Source of the DNA: Azolla caroliniana
Lineage: Eukaryota > Polypodiophyta
Length of the DNA stretch: 64,000 bases
NCBI GenBank assembly: GCA_043228905.1
Contig: JBHGNT010000005.1
Location: forward strand, 9,796,001-9,860,000
Reading direction: 5' to 3'
The notes under the pieces: generated by a model
The model's input: the letters and a program-made list of their open reading frames with translations, nothing else
Database searches by the model: none
Told to the model about the DNA's origin: nothing
In this document: in pieces, positions 10,940-21,393 of the stretch
Numbering within the stretch: position 1 is the stretch's first letter
Layout: every line of letters starts with the position of its first letter
Translations under genes and position numbers: made by a program

Positions 10940-13900
10940 GTCAGGAATCGTCAATCAGAGGTCTGACATGAATTGCCGAAGCTTGTCGGATCCTAAGGCT
11001 TTGGTGAAGATGTCGGCCATTTGAAGACATGTCCAGCCTGTACGCGCTCTCGAATGAAGTGATAGTGCATTTCGATATGCTTTGTGCGTGCGTGGAACAC
11101 CGGGTTTCGAGCCAAATATATATTGCTCATGTTGTCACAGTAAATGGGAGTCGGATCCTTGATGGGGACGCCCATATCCTTCAAAATCCTCTTGAGCCAT
11201 ACGGCTTCACATGCAGCTACGGTTGCGCCCCTGTATTTGGCCTCCGTACTCGAAAGTGCGACGGTAGGCTACTTCTTACTACTCCAAGATATTGCTCCGC
11301 TACCAAGCTAGAAGACAAATCTGGAGGTCGATCGTCGATCGGCTTTGTAGCCCGCCCAGTCCGCGTCTGTGTACCCTTCAAGTCGTATTGGTGTGGCCGA
11401 TGCATAGAGAACATCATAATCCATTGTGTCACTCACGTATCGTAATACTCGCTTAGCGCAATCGAAATGGATATCTCGCGGAGTTTGCATGAATTGGCTA
11501 AGGAGTCCGACTGGATAGCTAAGGTCGGGTCGAGTGATCGTGAGATAAATAAGGCACCCGATTAGTTGACGATATTGGGTCGGCTCGCACTCATCTGTGC
11601 CGAAGTCAGCATCAAGTTTGAGTTTCGATCAAGAGGTGTAGCAACCGATTTGCACTCAATCATCTCAAACTTGTATAACAAGTTGAGGATGTAGTGCCGT
11701 TGAGAGATCAAAATGCTGGCCGGAGTCCGAATTACCTCGATGCCTAGGAAGTAATGAAGCTCCTTCATGTCCGTCATCTCGAATTTGTTGGAGAGGAGGG
11801 ACTTCACCTTGTTGATGTCGACTAAATGCTCACCTCCAATAACCAGATCATCCACGTAGAGGATGATGAAAATTAGACTTCTAGAGTCGTGGCGTACGTA
11901 GAGGGAGTTGTCAGATTTCGACATTCGAAATCCGATTTGATGAAGATATTGCGTAATCTTCGAATGCCAAGCATGCGGTGCTTGCTTGAGGCCGTAGAGT
12001 GGCTTCTTGAGTCGGCACATGGCTTTCGGATGAATGCATGACTCAAAGTCGAGAGGTTGTACCATGTACACCTCCTCTTCTAATTCTCCTTGGAGGAAAG
12101 TGTTCTTGACGTCCATCTGGTGGAGGTGCCACCCTTTTGCCGTTGTGAGTGCAATTACAGTCCGCACCGTCATCATCTTTGCCACTGGGGCAAAGGTCTC
12201 TTCATAGTCGATTCCATGTGTTTGTGCGTATCCTTTCACTACAAGTCGAGCTTTGTAGCAGTTGACAGAGCCGTCGGCATTATATTTCACCTTGTAGATC
12301 CATCTGCAGCCAATTGCCTTCTTGTGTAGTGAGTGGGGAACGAGATTCCATGTCCTGTTCTTGCGTAGTGCACGCATCTCCTCGTTCATTGGTTCGATCC
12401 ATCGTGGGTTCTTCGCAGCTTTGGAAAAGGTTTCCGGATCCCATACTATTGCTACCATCATCATAAAGGCATAATGGTGCGCCATGTAATCGTTGTAGCC
12501 GAATTGGATTACGGGGTTCTTTTCACGGGTGGATTGGTGGAGCTTCTCGTTTGCGGATACTATGGCTTTCTCCGCTCCATTTGTCCGGATGTCAAGGCCT
12601 TCGAACTCACTATCGAGGGAGTGAGTTGATTCATTTCCGTCGAAGTCATCATCTTCATACTCCGGCATTTTGGCCTTCCCTTTTTCTAGCTTCGGACTCG
12701 GTCGAGATGTGCTTTGATCGCTCAGAGGCTCTTGTGGTTCGCTCAGTCTGGTCATGATCGGACTTTCTTCGAACATGCGCGTAAGGCGATCTTCGGCTTC
12801 TATCTCTATTTCGGCGTATTCCGAGTCGAGTGGAATCGGAGTCGAAGTTGTCTCTGGTGCGTACCAGGATGTGGACTCGTCGAAAATGACTTCTCGACTT
12901 ACTCGAGATTTTCGAGTTGAGGGATTGTAGCACTTGTACCCCTTTTGCTCCAATGAGTATCCTACAAGGATACATTTCTCTGACTTCGGGTTGAGCTTTT
13001 GACGCTTCTCGTCGGGGATGTGCACGTCGGGAATATCCGGACGTGTGATAGATCCGGCTTCTTTCCGAAAAACTTTTCATGCGGCGTGAGGTCATGCACG
13101 CCGGATATCATACACTAATTCATGTGGTATACGGCCATGTTAGCCACTTCTGCCCTGTACAACTTCGGCAGGTGCTTTTCGTTCATCATGGCCCATGCTA
13201 CTTCAAGGATGTGCCGATTCTTTCATTCGGCCACTCCGTTTTGTTGTGGCGTATGTCGACACGAAAACTCTCGCCGAATTCCTTCTTTCCGTAGATATGT
13301 CGTAAACTCATCCGAGAAATATTCCTTGCCTCCATCTGACCAAAGACATTGTACATGTTGACCCGTGGCTTTCTCGACTTCATTCTTGAATTTTTGGAAG
13401 TGTTCGAACACTTCGCTCTTTTGCCGCATCGGGTAGATCCAAGTGTGCCTAGAGAAGTCGTCGGTGAAGGTCACGTAGTATCGGCATCCGCCGAATGTCG
13501 CCGTCTGAGCCGGACCCCATACATCGGAATGAATTACATCGAGTACGCCTTTGCTCACGTTCCACTCCTTCGGAAATGGTTGCCGATGTTGCTTGCCGAA
13601 TTGGCAAGCGGCACACACGCTTTCAATCTCTTTCTCCATGAATGTCGGGAGCTTGATGACGACTCCTTTCGATTGCATTGCCTTGAGATTTTGGAGGTTG
13701 ATATGGCAAATCCACTTGTGCCATATCTCTATGTCGGAATTGGCTTTCATGCCCTTTGCTAACTTGGCCGATTTCATCTCGTGTGAGTCGAGAATGAACA
13801 TTCGGCCCTCTCTTCATCCGCGAGCGATGAGTTGGCTCTCTTTTTTGATGAAGCAACCGCCTTGATTAAATCGTACTTGCATTCCTTGCTCTACAATTTG

Positions 13901-15105
13901 GCTGATGGAGACCAAATTCTTCGTGATAGTTGGTACATGCAAGAAATTTTTAATATAAGTTTGCTTACCTTCTTCTCCGAACAGAACATTGCCGCTGTGC
14001 TGAATCAGGTGCGTAATGTCGTCTCCGGCTTCGACATAGCCGGGTCGGTCCGGCTCTCGAAGTTCTCAGAACCATTCTTGATGCGACGTCATATGATTCG
14101 AGGCACCGGAATCGACAAACCATACGTCTTCCTAACCAGACGCATTAGTAGAAGTAGAGGCCGCCATAGAATTCACTCTATGTCTCATCATGAACATTCT
14201 GCCACGATCGTCATAGTCGGAGTTGATGGCGTAGTTGGTGAGTTGTCGGCTAGTGGAAACCAACTCACGTATCTTCTTACGACATTCTTCTTCGTGGTAT
14301 GAACTATTCCGCAATATCTGCATTTGACCGAGCTTTGTCGGTTCGAACCGGAATGGAAGCTCCCCCTTCTTTCAAAGGTTCCTCGATGGCTTCCGTCTTG
14401 ATGCTGAAATTGCGAGTTGTTTTCGTAAGTCAGGCCTCGTCCGCCTCGTCCTTGGCTGAATCGGCCTCTTCTTGCATGGCCGCGTCCTCTTCCTCCGTCC
14501 GAATGCATGTAGAGCATGTGGCCTTCCGAGGTGTTGCTCCTCATTGGAACATGGTTTTCTTCGACCAACAACATAGATTGAAGATCAAAGAAGGAGGGTG
14601 GATTCTCCTGTGCTAGTACGGCGGTTTGCATCGTGCCAAATCGTGGTGCCAGGCCGTCGAGGCATATTTGCACCATCTCATCATCGTCCATATTGACGAT
14701 TATCGAGCCAAGCGAGTCGCAAAGCTCCTTGATCTTCAAGGTGTAGCTTGTGATGGACATATCCCTTTGTTGGATGTTGTTTAAATATTGGTGGAGTTGA
14801 AGCTTTCTCGTGGTAGTATTGGCGGCGAAAATCTTTCGTAGATTCTCCCACGCTTCCTTCGGCGTCTCAGCTTCTTGAATGTACTCGAGCATGTGGTCAT
14901 GAACACATGTCGCCAAGCAATACATCACTCGTCTTGCCGCTTGCTCCCACGTTGCATAGTCAGCCTCTTCCAGGTCGAGTTGGTTTTCTGGTGCTCCCTT
15001 GATGTAACCCCAATAGCCTTGGCCGACAAATTATTGGTGCATCTTGTACTCCCAAGATGCGAAGTTGTTTCGGTCCAACTTCTCGCTAGGGAGAGCACTC
15101 CCCAT
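10940..15105 (-). pseudogene. copia gag-pol polyprotein, multiply broken
   Basis: The start ATG is at 15105 (MGSALPSEKLDRNNF). A stop follows KMHQ near 15025. Gag continues at 14188-14928, a frameshift sits in the zinc knuckle (CRYCG then a shifted ECRKK), and protease VDSGASNHMTS lies near 14110 after another stop. Integrase occupies 13223-13801 (WHKWICHINLQN, HSDVWGPAQT, WSDGGKEYFS, TPQQNGVAE). RT is in 11562-13025 (WIYKVKYNADGSVN, MDVKNTFLQGELEEE, ILYVDDLVIGG). RNase H is in pieces at 10993-11490 (YTDADWAGYKADRRSTS, YCDNMSNIYLARN). The last piece, ADIFTKALGSDKLRQF, is followed by a stop and then LRGS encoded by the inner purine tract at 10920-10931. The element is not autonomous. Confidence 0.85.
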
Positions 15106-15282
15106 TTGAGTATTCAGTGTCGATTAAGCTTCCTTTCTTGTTTTCCTTCTCTCTCGAACACGAGGTATGTAGTGGTAATACGATAGTGATGAGCCGGTTC
15201 TTCTTGAACGTTGGCGTAGAGCACAAAACGATCACGATGAGGCGAGGGGGCTAGATCGAGCTACCAAATCGCTCTGATACCA

Positions 15283-16451
15283 TGTAAAGAATCGGGTATG
15301 ATTCTTGTGTAGCATAAGAGATGTGTGCTATGTGTATGTGTGAGAGGAATTAGAGGAGAGAAGAGAGAACACAAGATAGATAGAAAAAGGAATACTCAAG
15401 AAGAAGGTGTGTATTCACAAGTAGAATAGGAAATACAAAATGTAGCATTACAAGGAGTCACAACCGACTTAGTATGAAGTATGCGGAGGGTGCTTTATAT
15501 AGAGTCACCCTCTCTCTTCACTAACTTTACAACAACCACTCTCTCTCTCTTGGGGAATGTGAAAACTCATAGTCATGGGGAATATGTAACTCATTAGTTA
15601 GGTGTCATAGAATATGATTCTATGATAGATAGTTAATGTGTAGAGAGTAGTGGTGTGACTCTTAACCTTTGAGTAATCATGGATTCTCAAAAGGTGTGTT
15701 CACACGTTGTCGTGAAGATTTCCGGCTATAGTGTGAAACCGGGGTGGAATAGGGCAAGTCGTGGTGTGCAACATGTGCACATGTATAGTAGGAAACGGTG
15801 TATAGAATAAAGGGGAGTATTTGTCGCACATTGTAACGCCCTCCCTTCCTTGGTCTATAAAAGGAGGGAGGGGTTCCTTGTTGAGGGGTTGCCCATTTTG
15901 TGTTAGGAGGATATACCGTTAGATCTGGGGTTTGGTAGTTTTCTCTTCTTCTTACTTTCTTTAGGGTTTCATTTAGTTCTTCTTCGTCGTCGTCGTGTGG
16001 GTTGAGAGTTCGTGTCTGTTTAGGGTTTGTTCTGCTCGGTCTCTTGTGCAAGACCCCGCTCGACGCGAAGAGTCTGAGAGCTCCCCGATCGGCGGCTTGG
16101 CAGCAGACTGCTGTTGTAACCTAACCTACCTTGGTCTAACTTGAAGCCAGGGTTGTATCTTTCCCTTGTAATATATATATGTACTCATATCTGTTTATGC
16201 ATATTGGTGTATTTGGTGGTGACGGGAGCATAGCCCCCCCTTTGTTTCTTGTGGATAAGAGTCGGTGTCGCGCGCAAGCTTTTCTCTTTTCTTTTCTCTC
16301 TCTCTGGTTCGGTTGCCTCCGGGACGTGTCCGGAGTCGGTTTCTCGACATCCCTTCCTCCCTCGTCCGAGACCCCCGTGGTCCCGCTCCTTCTACACGCA
16401 CGCGCGAAATAACGCAACAACATTGCACTATGTTGAGCTTGATTCTCAACA
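15283..16451 (-). repeat. 5' LTR of the same copia, split by a solo LTR
   Basis: LTR sequence runs 15283-15707 and resumes at 16420/16424-16451 (TGCACTATGTTGAGCTTGATTCTCAACA). Aligning it with 10337-10788 places the interruption exactly at the ACGT/ACAT duplication flanking 15708-16419. Confidence 0.88.
15708..16419 (+). mobile_element. solo LTR, 712 bp, 4-bp TSD ACGT/ACAT
   Basis: The sequence starts TGTCGTGAAGAT and ends AACGCAACA, is flanked by ACGT (15704-15707) and ACAT (16420-16423), and has no internal region. It interrupts an otherwise alignable copia LTR. A promoter-like CTATAAAAGG lies near 15855. Its first bases (TGTCGTGAAGATTT(T/C)CGGC) match the start of the minus-strand LTRs at 40911-45882, so it comes from a related Ty3/gypsy lineage. 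Open frames inside it, such as the minus-strand one at 16136-16423, look fortuitous. Confidence 0.82.
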
Positions 16452-16496
16452 CTTACTAATACATCTTTTGTTCTCTGTCTCTGTCTCTCTCTCTTT

Positions 16497-16675
16497 CGTA
16501 ATTAGCTTACCCTAGTGGTAAGTTGTTAACACTACAAGCACTTCTCTCTCTCTCTCTCTCTCGTAATTAGCTTACCCTAGTGGTAAGTTGTTAACACTAC
16601 AAGCACTGCGTTCAAACCTTTTTCGTAATTAGCTTACCTTAGTGATAAGTTGTTAACATTACAAGCACTACGTCC
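16497..16675 (+). repeat. three tandem SINE-like (tRNA-derived) units
   Basis: Units start with CGTAATTAGCTTACC at 16497, 16562 and 16624 (periods 65 and 62 bp). Each carries TAGCTTACCCTAGTGGTAAG, which resembles a Pol III A box. Unit 2 has GCGTTCAAACC and unit 3 is completed beyond the inserted copia by GGGTTCGAAACCC at 22004-22016, both resembling a B box (GGTTCGANNCC). CT runs separate the units. The third unit is the target of the 16676-21997 element (TSD CGTCC). Confidence 0.6.
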
Positions 16676-17279
16676 TGTTGGGATTACGGTCCCTCCGGAT
16701 GGGATGGTCGGATGTCCGGAGATGAATGACGACAAGCCCGGTTGCGGTTTCGGAACCGGATGATGAAGACCCTGGCTTCGGAGCCGGATGACGAATGTAC
16801 CCGGAGAGAGATCCGGATGCGGGGACATATCTGTGAATATGTTTGCCAAGGGCCCTTGAGGCTATAGTTTCAAATAGCCCTAAAGTCATATGTGTATAAA
16901 TATGACTTAGGGCAAACAGTTTTGATGTTGCTACTTATTTTTCTGTTTTTCCACTCAAGAGGAGTGAAGAGAGAGCAGCCGTGAGAGAGATAGAGCGTGA
17001 GAGACGAAGAGGTCGACGCCTCTGTGTAATTCCGCCGCCTGTGGCGAGGACAGCGAGCTCAAGGTCGTCGCCTTGCAGCTCGCCATTGTATATTTCTCTG
17101 TGCATAGTTTTGGTTCGGAGTCTTGTACTCCCGTGGTTTTACCCGTACAGGGTTTTCCACGTTAAATCGTGTGTCCACTTATTTACTTTTGCATTTCCCA
17201 TTTTCTGCAACAACGATTCGTGTGTTTCCTTGGTTGTGGCCGAGAGGTGAAGTTTGGAAAGTGTCGATTATTTCCATCA
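16676..17279 (+). repeat. 5' LTR of the intact copia
   Basis: 604 bp, TGTTGGGATTACGG...TTTCCATCA. TATAAATA at 16895-16902 is a plausible TATA box for the element transcript. The start codon of the longest open frame (17169) lies inside this LTR and is not the likely initiator. Confidence 0.95.
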
Positions 17280-17282
17280 ATT

Positions 17283-17294
17283 TGGTATCAGAGC
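17283..17294 (+). promoter_or_regulatory. primer binding site, initiator tRNA-Met
   Basis: TGGTATCAGAGC lies 3 bp after the 5' LTR and is complementary to the 3' end of plant initiator tRNA-Met, which primes minus-strand cDNA synthesis. Confidence 0.92.
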
Positions 17295-17309
17295 GAGCTG
17301 CTGCAGAAA

Positions 17310-20300
17310 ATGGAAGGCGGCGGCAGCGGGCAGCCGGGGATGATGGTGCTGAATGCGCAGAATTACGCCGACTGGAAGATCAAGATGGAGGATCTTCTGA
17401 TTGTTCGGGACCTGTACGAACCGATTGACAGGTCGGAAATACCGAAGGGGGTACTTGAGTCGGAATGGAGGCTTCTGAACCGGAAAGCCGTTGCAACCAT
17501 TCGGCAATACGTCGACGTGAGCGTTCTACAACATGTGGCGAATGACATCAACGCATATGAGATGTGGCGGAAGCTGTCGGGCCTCTACGAGAGGAAGAAT
17601 GCGTTGAACCGGACCTCCCTGATGAGGAAGATAGTGAACCTCAAGTACCGGGACGGCGAGAGTATGGTGGAACACGTAAGCACGTTCATGGGATTCGTGA
17701 ACCAGCTTGCGGCGATCAAGTTCCCGCTGGAGGATGCAATGCAAGCCATCATTCTGATGTGTACATTGCCGGAAAGCTGGGAGAACTTGGTGGTGACTCT
17801 CAGCACCTCCTGCACGGAAGATAACTTGTCCCTACAAACGGTAAAGACAAGTATTTTGAACGAAGAAGCGCGTCAGAGAGATAAAGAACCGGCCTCCGAC
17901 TCGAAGGCGCTGCTTACCGAATCGGAACGGGGAAGACAATGGAACCGGAGTCCGCAAAGACGGGAGAAGTCGGGGACCCGGTCGCAGTCAAGAGGAAGAC
18001 CCACATGCTTCCACTGTGGGAAGCCGGGGCACTTCCGGAAGAATTGTTGGCATTACCGAAAGGACAACGAAGCCGACGACACCGATTCGAAGAAGTCACC
18101 GGAGAGAAACGGTGCATACCGGGGAGCCACGGACCGGAGAGGTTCGGATCGGCGAGGGCAGGACCGGAAAGGAACGACGGCACTCGCGGCAAGTGAGGAA
18201 GAAATCATGCTCATCACCAAAGAAGGTGAACTAAACATTGCTGGCGATGAGACGACCTGGGTGGTCGATTCCGGAGCATCGTTCCACCTGACCCCGGAGA
18301 GAAGATACTTCTCATCCTACACAGTCGGTGAGCATGGTTGTGTTCGGATGGGAAATGAAGGTACGTGCCAGATTGCAGGCATAGGAGACGTGTGGTTGAC
18401 AACCTCGACCGGATGCAAAATGCTGCTGAAGGATGTCCGACACGTTCCGGAGGTTCGATTGAACCTGATTTCGGCCGGGAGGCTAGACGATGAAGGCTAC
18501 ACAGGTAGCATCCGGAACGGCGTAATGAAGTTCAGCAAGGGGAGCCTGATAGTGGCTCGGGCCCGGAAAGTCAACACACTGTACCTTATGAATGCCTGGT
18601 TGTGTCCGGAAGAGTTGAACGTGGCAGCCGACACTGCCGGTGAGCTGTGGCACAAGAGACTGTGCCACATGAGTGAGAAGGGGATGAAGAGGCTTGCAGA
18701 AGACAACCTTATTCCAGTGAAGCATGTGCACCTGGAGAAGTGCACCGATTGCCTGGCCGGTAAGCAGAACCGAACCTCCTTCCACTCAAGGCCGCCGACG
18801 AGATGTAGCGCACCATTGGAGTTGGTGCACACTGATGTGTGTCAGGTAGAAACGAAGTCACATGGCGGAGCCCAGTACTTCGTAACATTCATTGATGATC
18901 ACAGCCGGAAGCTGTGGACGGCACCGTTGAAGACAAAGGACCAAGTGTTGTGCGTCTTCAAAGAACTCCACGCGAGAGTGGAAAGGGAATCCGGCAAGAA
19001 GCTGAAAGCGATACGAGCGGATAACGGAGGGGAATACCGGGGGCAGTTCGCGGAGTACTGTCGCTCGAAGGGAATCCGGCTCGAGTTCACTGTGCCGAAG
19101 ACGCCGGAACTGAACGGGCTGGCCGAGAGGATGAATCGGACCATAATGGAGAGGGTCCGGAGTATGCTGGCGCATGCGGAATTACCCAAGGGGTTTTGGG
19201 TTGAGGCGATGTCAACGGCGACATACGTGATAAACAGATCACCCTCAGTACCTTTGGACGGAGACACGCCGCAGAGAGTGTGGACCGGTAGGGAAGTATC
19301 CTACCGGCATCTGAAGGTGTTCGGGTGTCTCGCATACGTGCATGTGGCAAAGGACCGGAGAGGAAAGCTAGATCCAAAGACCCGGCCATGCATATTCCTC
19401 GGTTATGGCGATGACGAGTTCGGCTACCGAGTATGGGACCCGGTCGACAAGAAGATATTCCGGAGTCGTGATATCATCTTCATGGAGAACAAGACACTCG
19501 CCGACTGGGAGTCGGAGAAGAAGATGAAGAGCTCCAAGTCGACCGGTGAGGATAAACTCTACGAGGAGCAGTCCCGACCGGCAAGGGACCGGTTAACACT
19601 CGAAGATCCGGCCGAAGACGGTGAAGAAACAGAACCGGCCGAAGAAGATGAAAATGATACCGGAACCGGCCCCGATCCCGAAATGGATTCGGATGAAGAA
19701 GAATCGGAAGAACCGGTTACCGAAGCTCCGGAACGGAGATATCCTCTAAGAGAGAGAAGGGCTCCCCGGAGATTTCCGGAACCAGAGCACGTGCTGCTAA
19801 CCGACGAGGGGGAGCCAGAGAGCTTTGAAGAAGCGAAGCATGACACCCATAGCCGCAGGTGGTTAAGTGCCATGCAGGAGGAGATGGATTCCCTGCATGA
19901 GAACCACACATATGAACTTGTGGAGTTGCCGAAAGGAAAACGGGCACTCCGTAACAAGTGGGTGTTCAAGCTGAAACCGGGAGATGCCGAAAACCCCCCG
20001 AGATACAAAGCCAGGATCGTGGTGAAGGGGTTTCAGCAGAAGAAGGGCGTCGACTTCGACGAGATATTTGCCCCGGTAGTGAAGATGACCTCCATCCGGA
20101 CGGTGCTGAGCATAGCGGCAAGCATGGACCTCGAGATAGAACATATGGACGTGAAGACGGCATTCCTTCATGGTGACCTCGAAGAAGAGATCTACATGCA
20201 GCAACCGGAAGGATTCGAGAAGAAAGGGAAGGAGCACCTGGTATGCCGGTTGAAGAAGAGCCTTTACGGACTGAAGCAGGCTCCCCGGCAATGGTACCGG

Positions 20301-21383
20301 AAGTTCGACTCTTTCATGACCGACGAAGGGTACCACAAAACGCAGTCCGACCACTGCGTGTTTGTGAAGAAGTTCGAAGGAGGAGACTCTCTAATACTCC
20401 TCCTGTACGTGGACGACATGTTGATCGTCGAACTGGACCAGGTCAAGATACGGATGCTGAAGAAGGCTCTTCACCGAACCTTCTCAATGAAGGACTTGGG
20501 TCCGGCGAGACAAATACTAGGGATGCACATCATCCGGGACCGGAGCAAGAAGCAGTTGTGGCTGTCACAGGAGAAGTACGTGACAAAGGTGCTTAAACGG
20601 TTCAACATGTCGGAAGCAAGACCGGTCGGATCGACCCTCCCGGCAAACTGCAAGCTGTCCAGCAAGCAAAGCCCCAAGACAAAGGCTGAGAAGGAGGACA
20701 TGATGAAAGTACCATATGCCTCTGCCGTCGGGAGCTTGATGTACGCAATGGTGTGTACCCGACCGGACATAGGATATGCAGTCGGAGTGGTGAGCCGGTA
20801 CATGAGCAATCCCGGCAAAGAGCATTGGAACGCGGCCAAGTGGATACTCCGATACCTGAAGGGCACGGCAAACGTGTGCCTCCGATTCGGCTCCGGTAAG
20901 CCCGAACTCGACGGCTTCACCGATTCGGATATGTCGGCTGATGCAGATACCAGCCGGTCCACATCAGGGTATGTGATGACGTATGCAGGGGGAGCTGTTT
21001 CATGGCAGTCGAGGCTGCAGAAGACGGTTGCGTTGTCAACCACGGAGGAGGAGTACATGGCGGCTGTTGAAGCCGGCAAGGAAATAATATGGATGAAGGA
21101 CTTTATTGGAGAGCTCGGTATCCGGCAGGAGGAGTACCGACTCTACTGCGACAGTCAGAGTGCAATCCACCTTGCGAAGAACGCGGCCTATCACTCCCGG
21201 ACGAAGCACATCCAGCGAAGATATCACTGGATCCGGGAAAGGATAGAAGACAAGGAGTTCGTGCTGACGAAGATCCACACGGACGAGAATGGGTCGGATA
21301 TGCTGACCAAGGTGCTCACACCCGACAAGCTGGAAGCATGCCGGAAGAGGATCGGATTGGAGAGACATCCCATGCCGAAGTGA
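17310..21383 (+). CDS. copia gag-pol polyprotein, 1357 aa, intact
   Basis: The start at 17310 (MEGGGSGQPG) is chosen because it follows the primer site and aligns with the gag starts of sister copies; an upstream in-frame ATG at 17169 lies in the LTR. Order with rough residues: gag 1-225; zinc knuckle CFHCGKPGHFRKNC from 233; aspartic protease VVDSGAS with D320; pre-integrase zinc module about 445-500; integrase core with D509 (HTDVC), D571 (RADNGGEY) and E606 (NGLAERMN); an acidic linker about 740-830; RT from about 882 with D947 (MDVKTAF) and YVDD at 1033-1036; RNase H with D1205 (TDSDMS), a Glu near 1249 and the Asp of YCDSQS. The sister copy reads STTEAEY in RNase H while this one reads STTEEEY, keeping the catalytic Glu. 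It makes virus-like particles, copies RNA to DNA and integrates it. The domain order and DVRHVPE/LISAGRLDDEGY motifs fit the TNT1/Tork lineage. Confidence 0.95.
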   Translation: MEGGGSGQPGMMVLNAQNYADWKIKMEDLLIVRDLYEPIDRSEIPKGVLESEWRLLNRKAVATIRQYVDVSVLQHVANDINAYEMWRKLSGLYERKNALNRTSLMRKIVNLKYRDGESMVEHVSTFMGFVNQLAAIKFPLEDAMQAIILMCTLPESWENLVVTLSTSCTEDNLSLQTVKTSILNEEARQRDKEPASDSKALLTESERGRQWNRSPQRREKSGTRSQSRGRPTCFHCGKPGHFRKNCWHYRKDNEADDTDSKKSPERNGAYRGATDRRGSDRRGQDRKGTTALAASEEEIMLITKEGELNIAGDETTWVVDSGASFHLTPERRYFSSYTVGEHGCVRMGNEGTCQIAGIGDVWLTTSTGCKMLLKDVRHVPEVRLNLISAGRLDDEGYTGSIRNGVMKFSKGSLIVARARKVNTLYLMNAWLCPEELNVAADTAGELWHKRLCHMSEKGMKRLAEDNLIPVKHVHLEKCTDCLAGKQNRTSFHSRPPTRCSAPLELVHTDVCQVETKSHGGAQYFVTFIDDHSRKLWTAPLKTKDQVLCVFKELHARVERESGKKLKAIRADNGGEYRGQFAEYCRSKGIRLEFTVPKTPELNGLAERMNRTIMERVRSMLAHAELPKGFWVEAMSTATYVINRSPSVPLDGDTPQRVWTGREVSYRHLKVFGCLAYVHVAKDRRGKLDPKTRPCIFLGYGDDEFGYRVWDPVDKKIFRSRDIIFMENKTLADWESEKKMKSSKSTGEDKLYEEQSRPARDRLTLEDPAEDGEETEPAEEDENDTGTGPDPEMDSDEEESEEPVTEAPERRYPLRERRAPRRFPEPEHVLLTDEGEPESFEEAKHDTHSRRWLSAMQEEMDSLHENHTYELVELPKGKRALRNKWVFKLKPGDAENPPRYKARIVVKGFQQKKGVDFDEIFAPVVKMTSIRTVLSIAASMDLEIEHMDVKTAFLHGDLEEEIYMQQPEGFEKKGKEHLVCRLKKSLYGLKQAPRQWYRKFDSFMTDEGYHKTQSDHCVFVKKFEGGDSLILLLYVDDMLIVELDQVKIRMLKKALHRTFSMKDLGPARQILGMHIIRDRSKKQLWLSQEKYVTKVLKRFNMSEARPVGSTLPANCKLSSKQSPKTKAEKEDMMKVPYASAVGSLMYAMVCTRPDIGYAVGVVSRYMSNPGKEHWNAAKWILRYLKGTANVCLRFGSGKPELDGFTDSDMSADADTSRSTSGYVMTYAGGAVSWQSRLQKTVALSTTEEEYMAAVEAGKEIIWMKDFIGELGIRQEEYRLYCDSQSAIHLAKNAAYHSRTKHIQRRYHWIRERIEDKEFVLTKIHTDENGSDMLTKVLTPDKLEACRKRIGLERHPMPK

Positions 21384-21393
21384 AGGGGGAGTT
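21382..21393 (+). promoter_or_regulatory. polypurine tract of the intact copia
   Basis: GAAGGGGGAGTTT directly precedes the 3' LTR at 21394 and overlaps the stop codon of the polyprotein. It would prime plus-strand DNA synthesis. Confidence 0.85.

Larger units (their letters stand above)
10337..16451 (-). mobile_element. Tork-like copia retrotransposon, decayed, with a nested solo LTR
   Basis: Minus-strand copia element with LTRs at 10337-10788 and 15283-16451, the latter split by a 712-bp insertion. The primer site GCTCTGATACCA is at 15271-15282 and the purine tract (plus strand CGCCCCCTCAAG) at 10789-10800. The flanking 5-mers CTTGT (10332-10336) and CTTAC (16452-16456) match at only three of five positions, so the target duplication is decayed or the ends are rearranged. 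Confidence 0.85.

Noticed and set aside
16136-16423. Open frames of 60-95 codons on both strands in the solo LTR
   Set aside because: They overlap each other in several frames, are GC-rich and Arg/Ser-biased, and have no recognisable motif.
10332-16456. Target duplication CTTGT/CTTAC for the 10337-16451 copia
   Set aside because: Only three of five bases match; not enough to call.
17169-17309. N-terminal 47-residue extension of the intact copia polyprotein
   Set aside because: It starts inside the LTR and reads through the primer site; sister copies support initiation at 17310.
19559-20354. Long antisense open frames opposite the copia polyproteins (also 6186-6981 and 25711-26529)
   Set aside because: They are shadows of codon bias in the opposite strand and show no independent motif.
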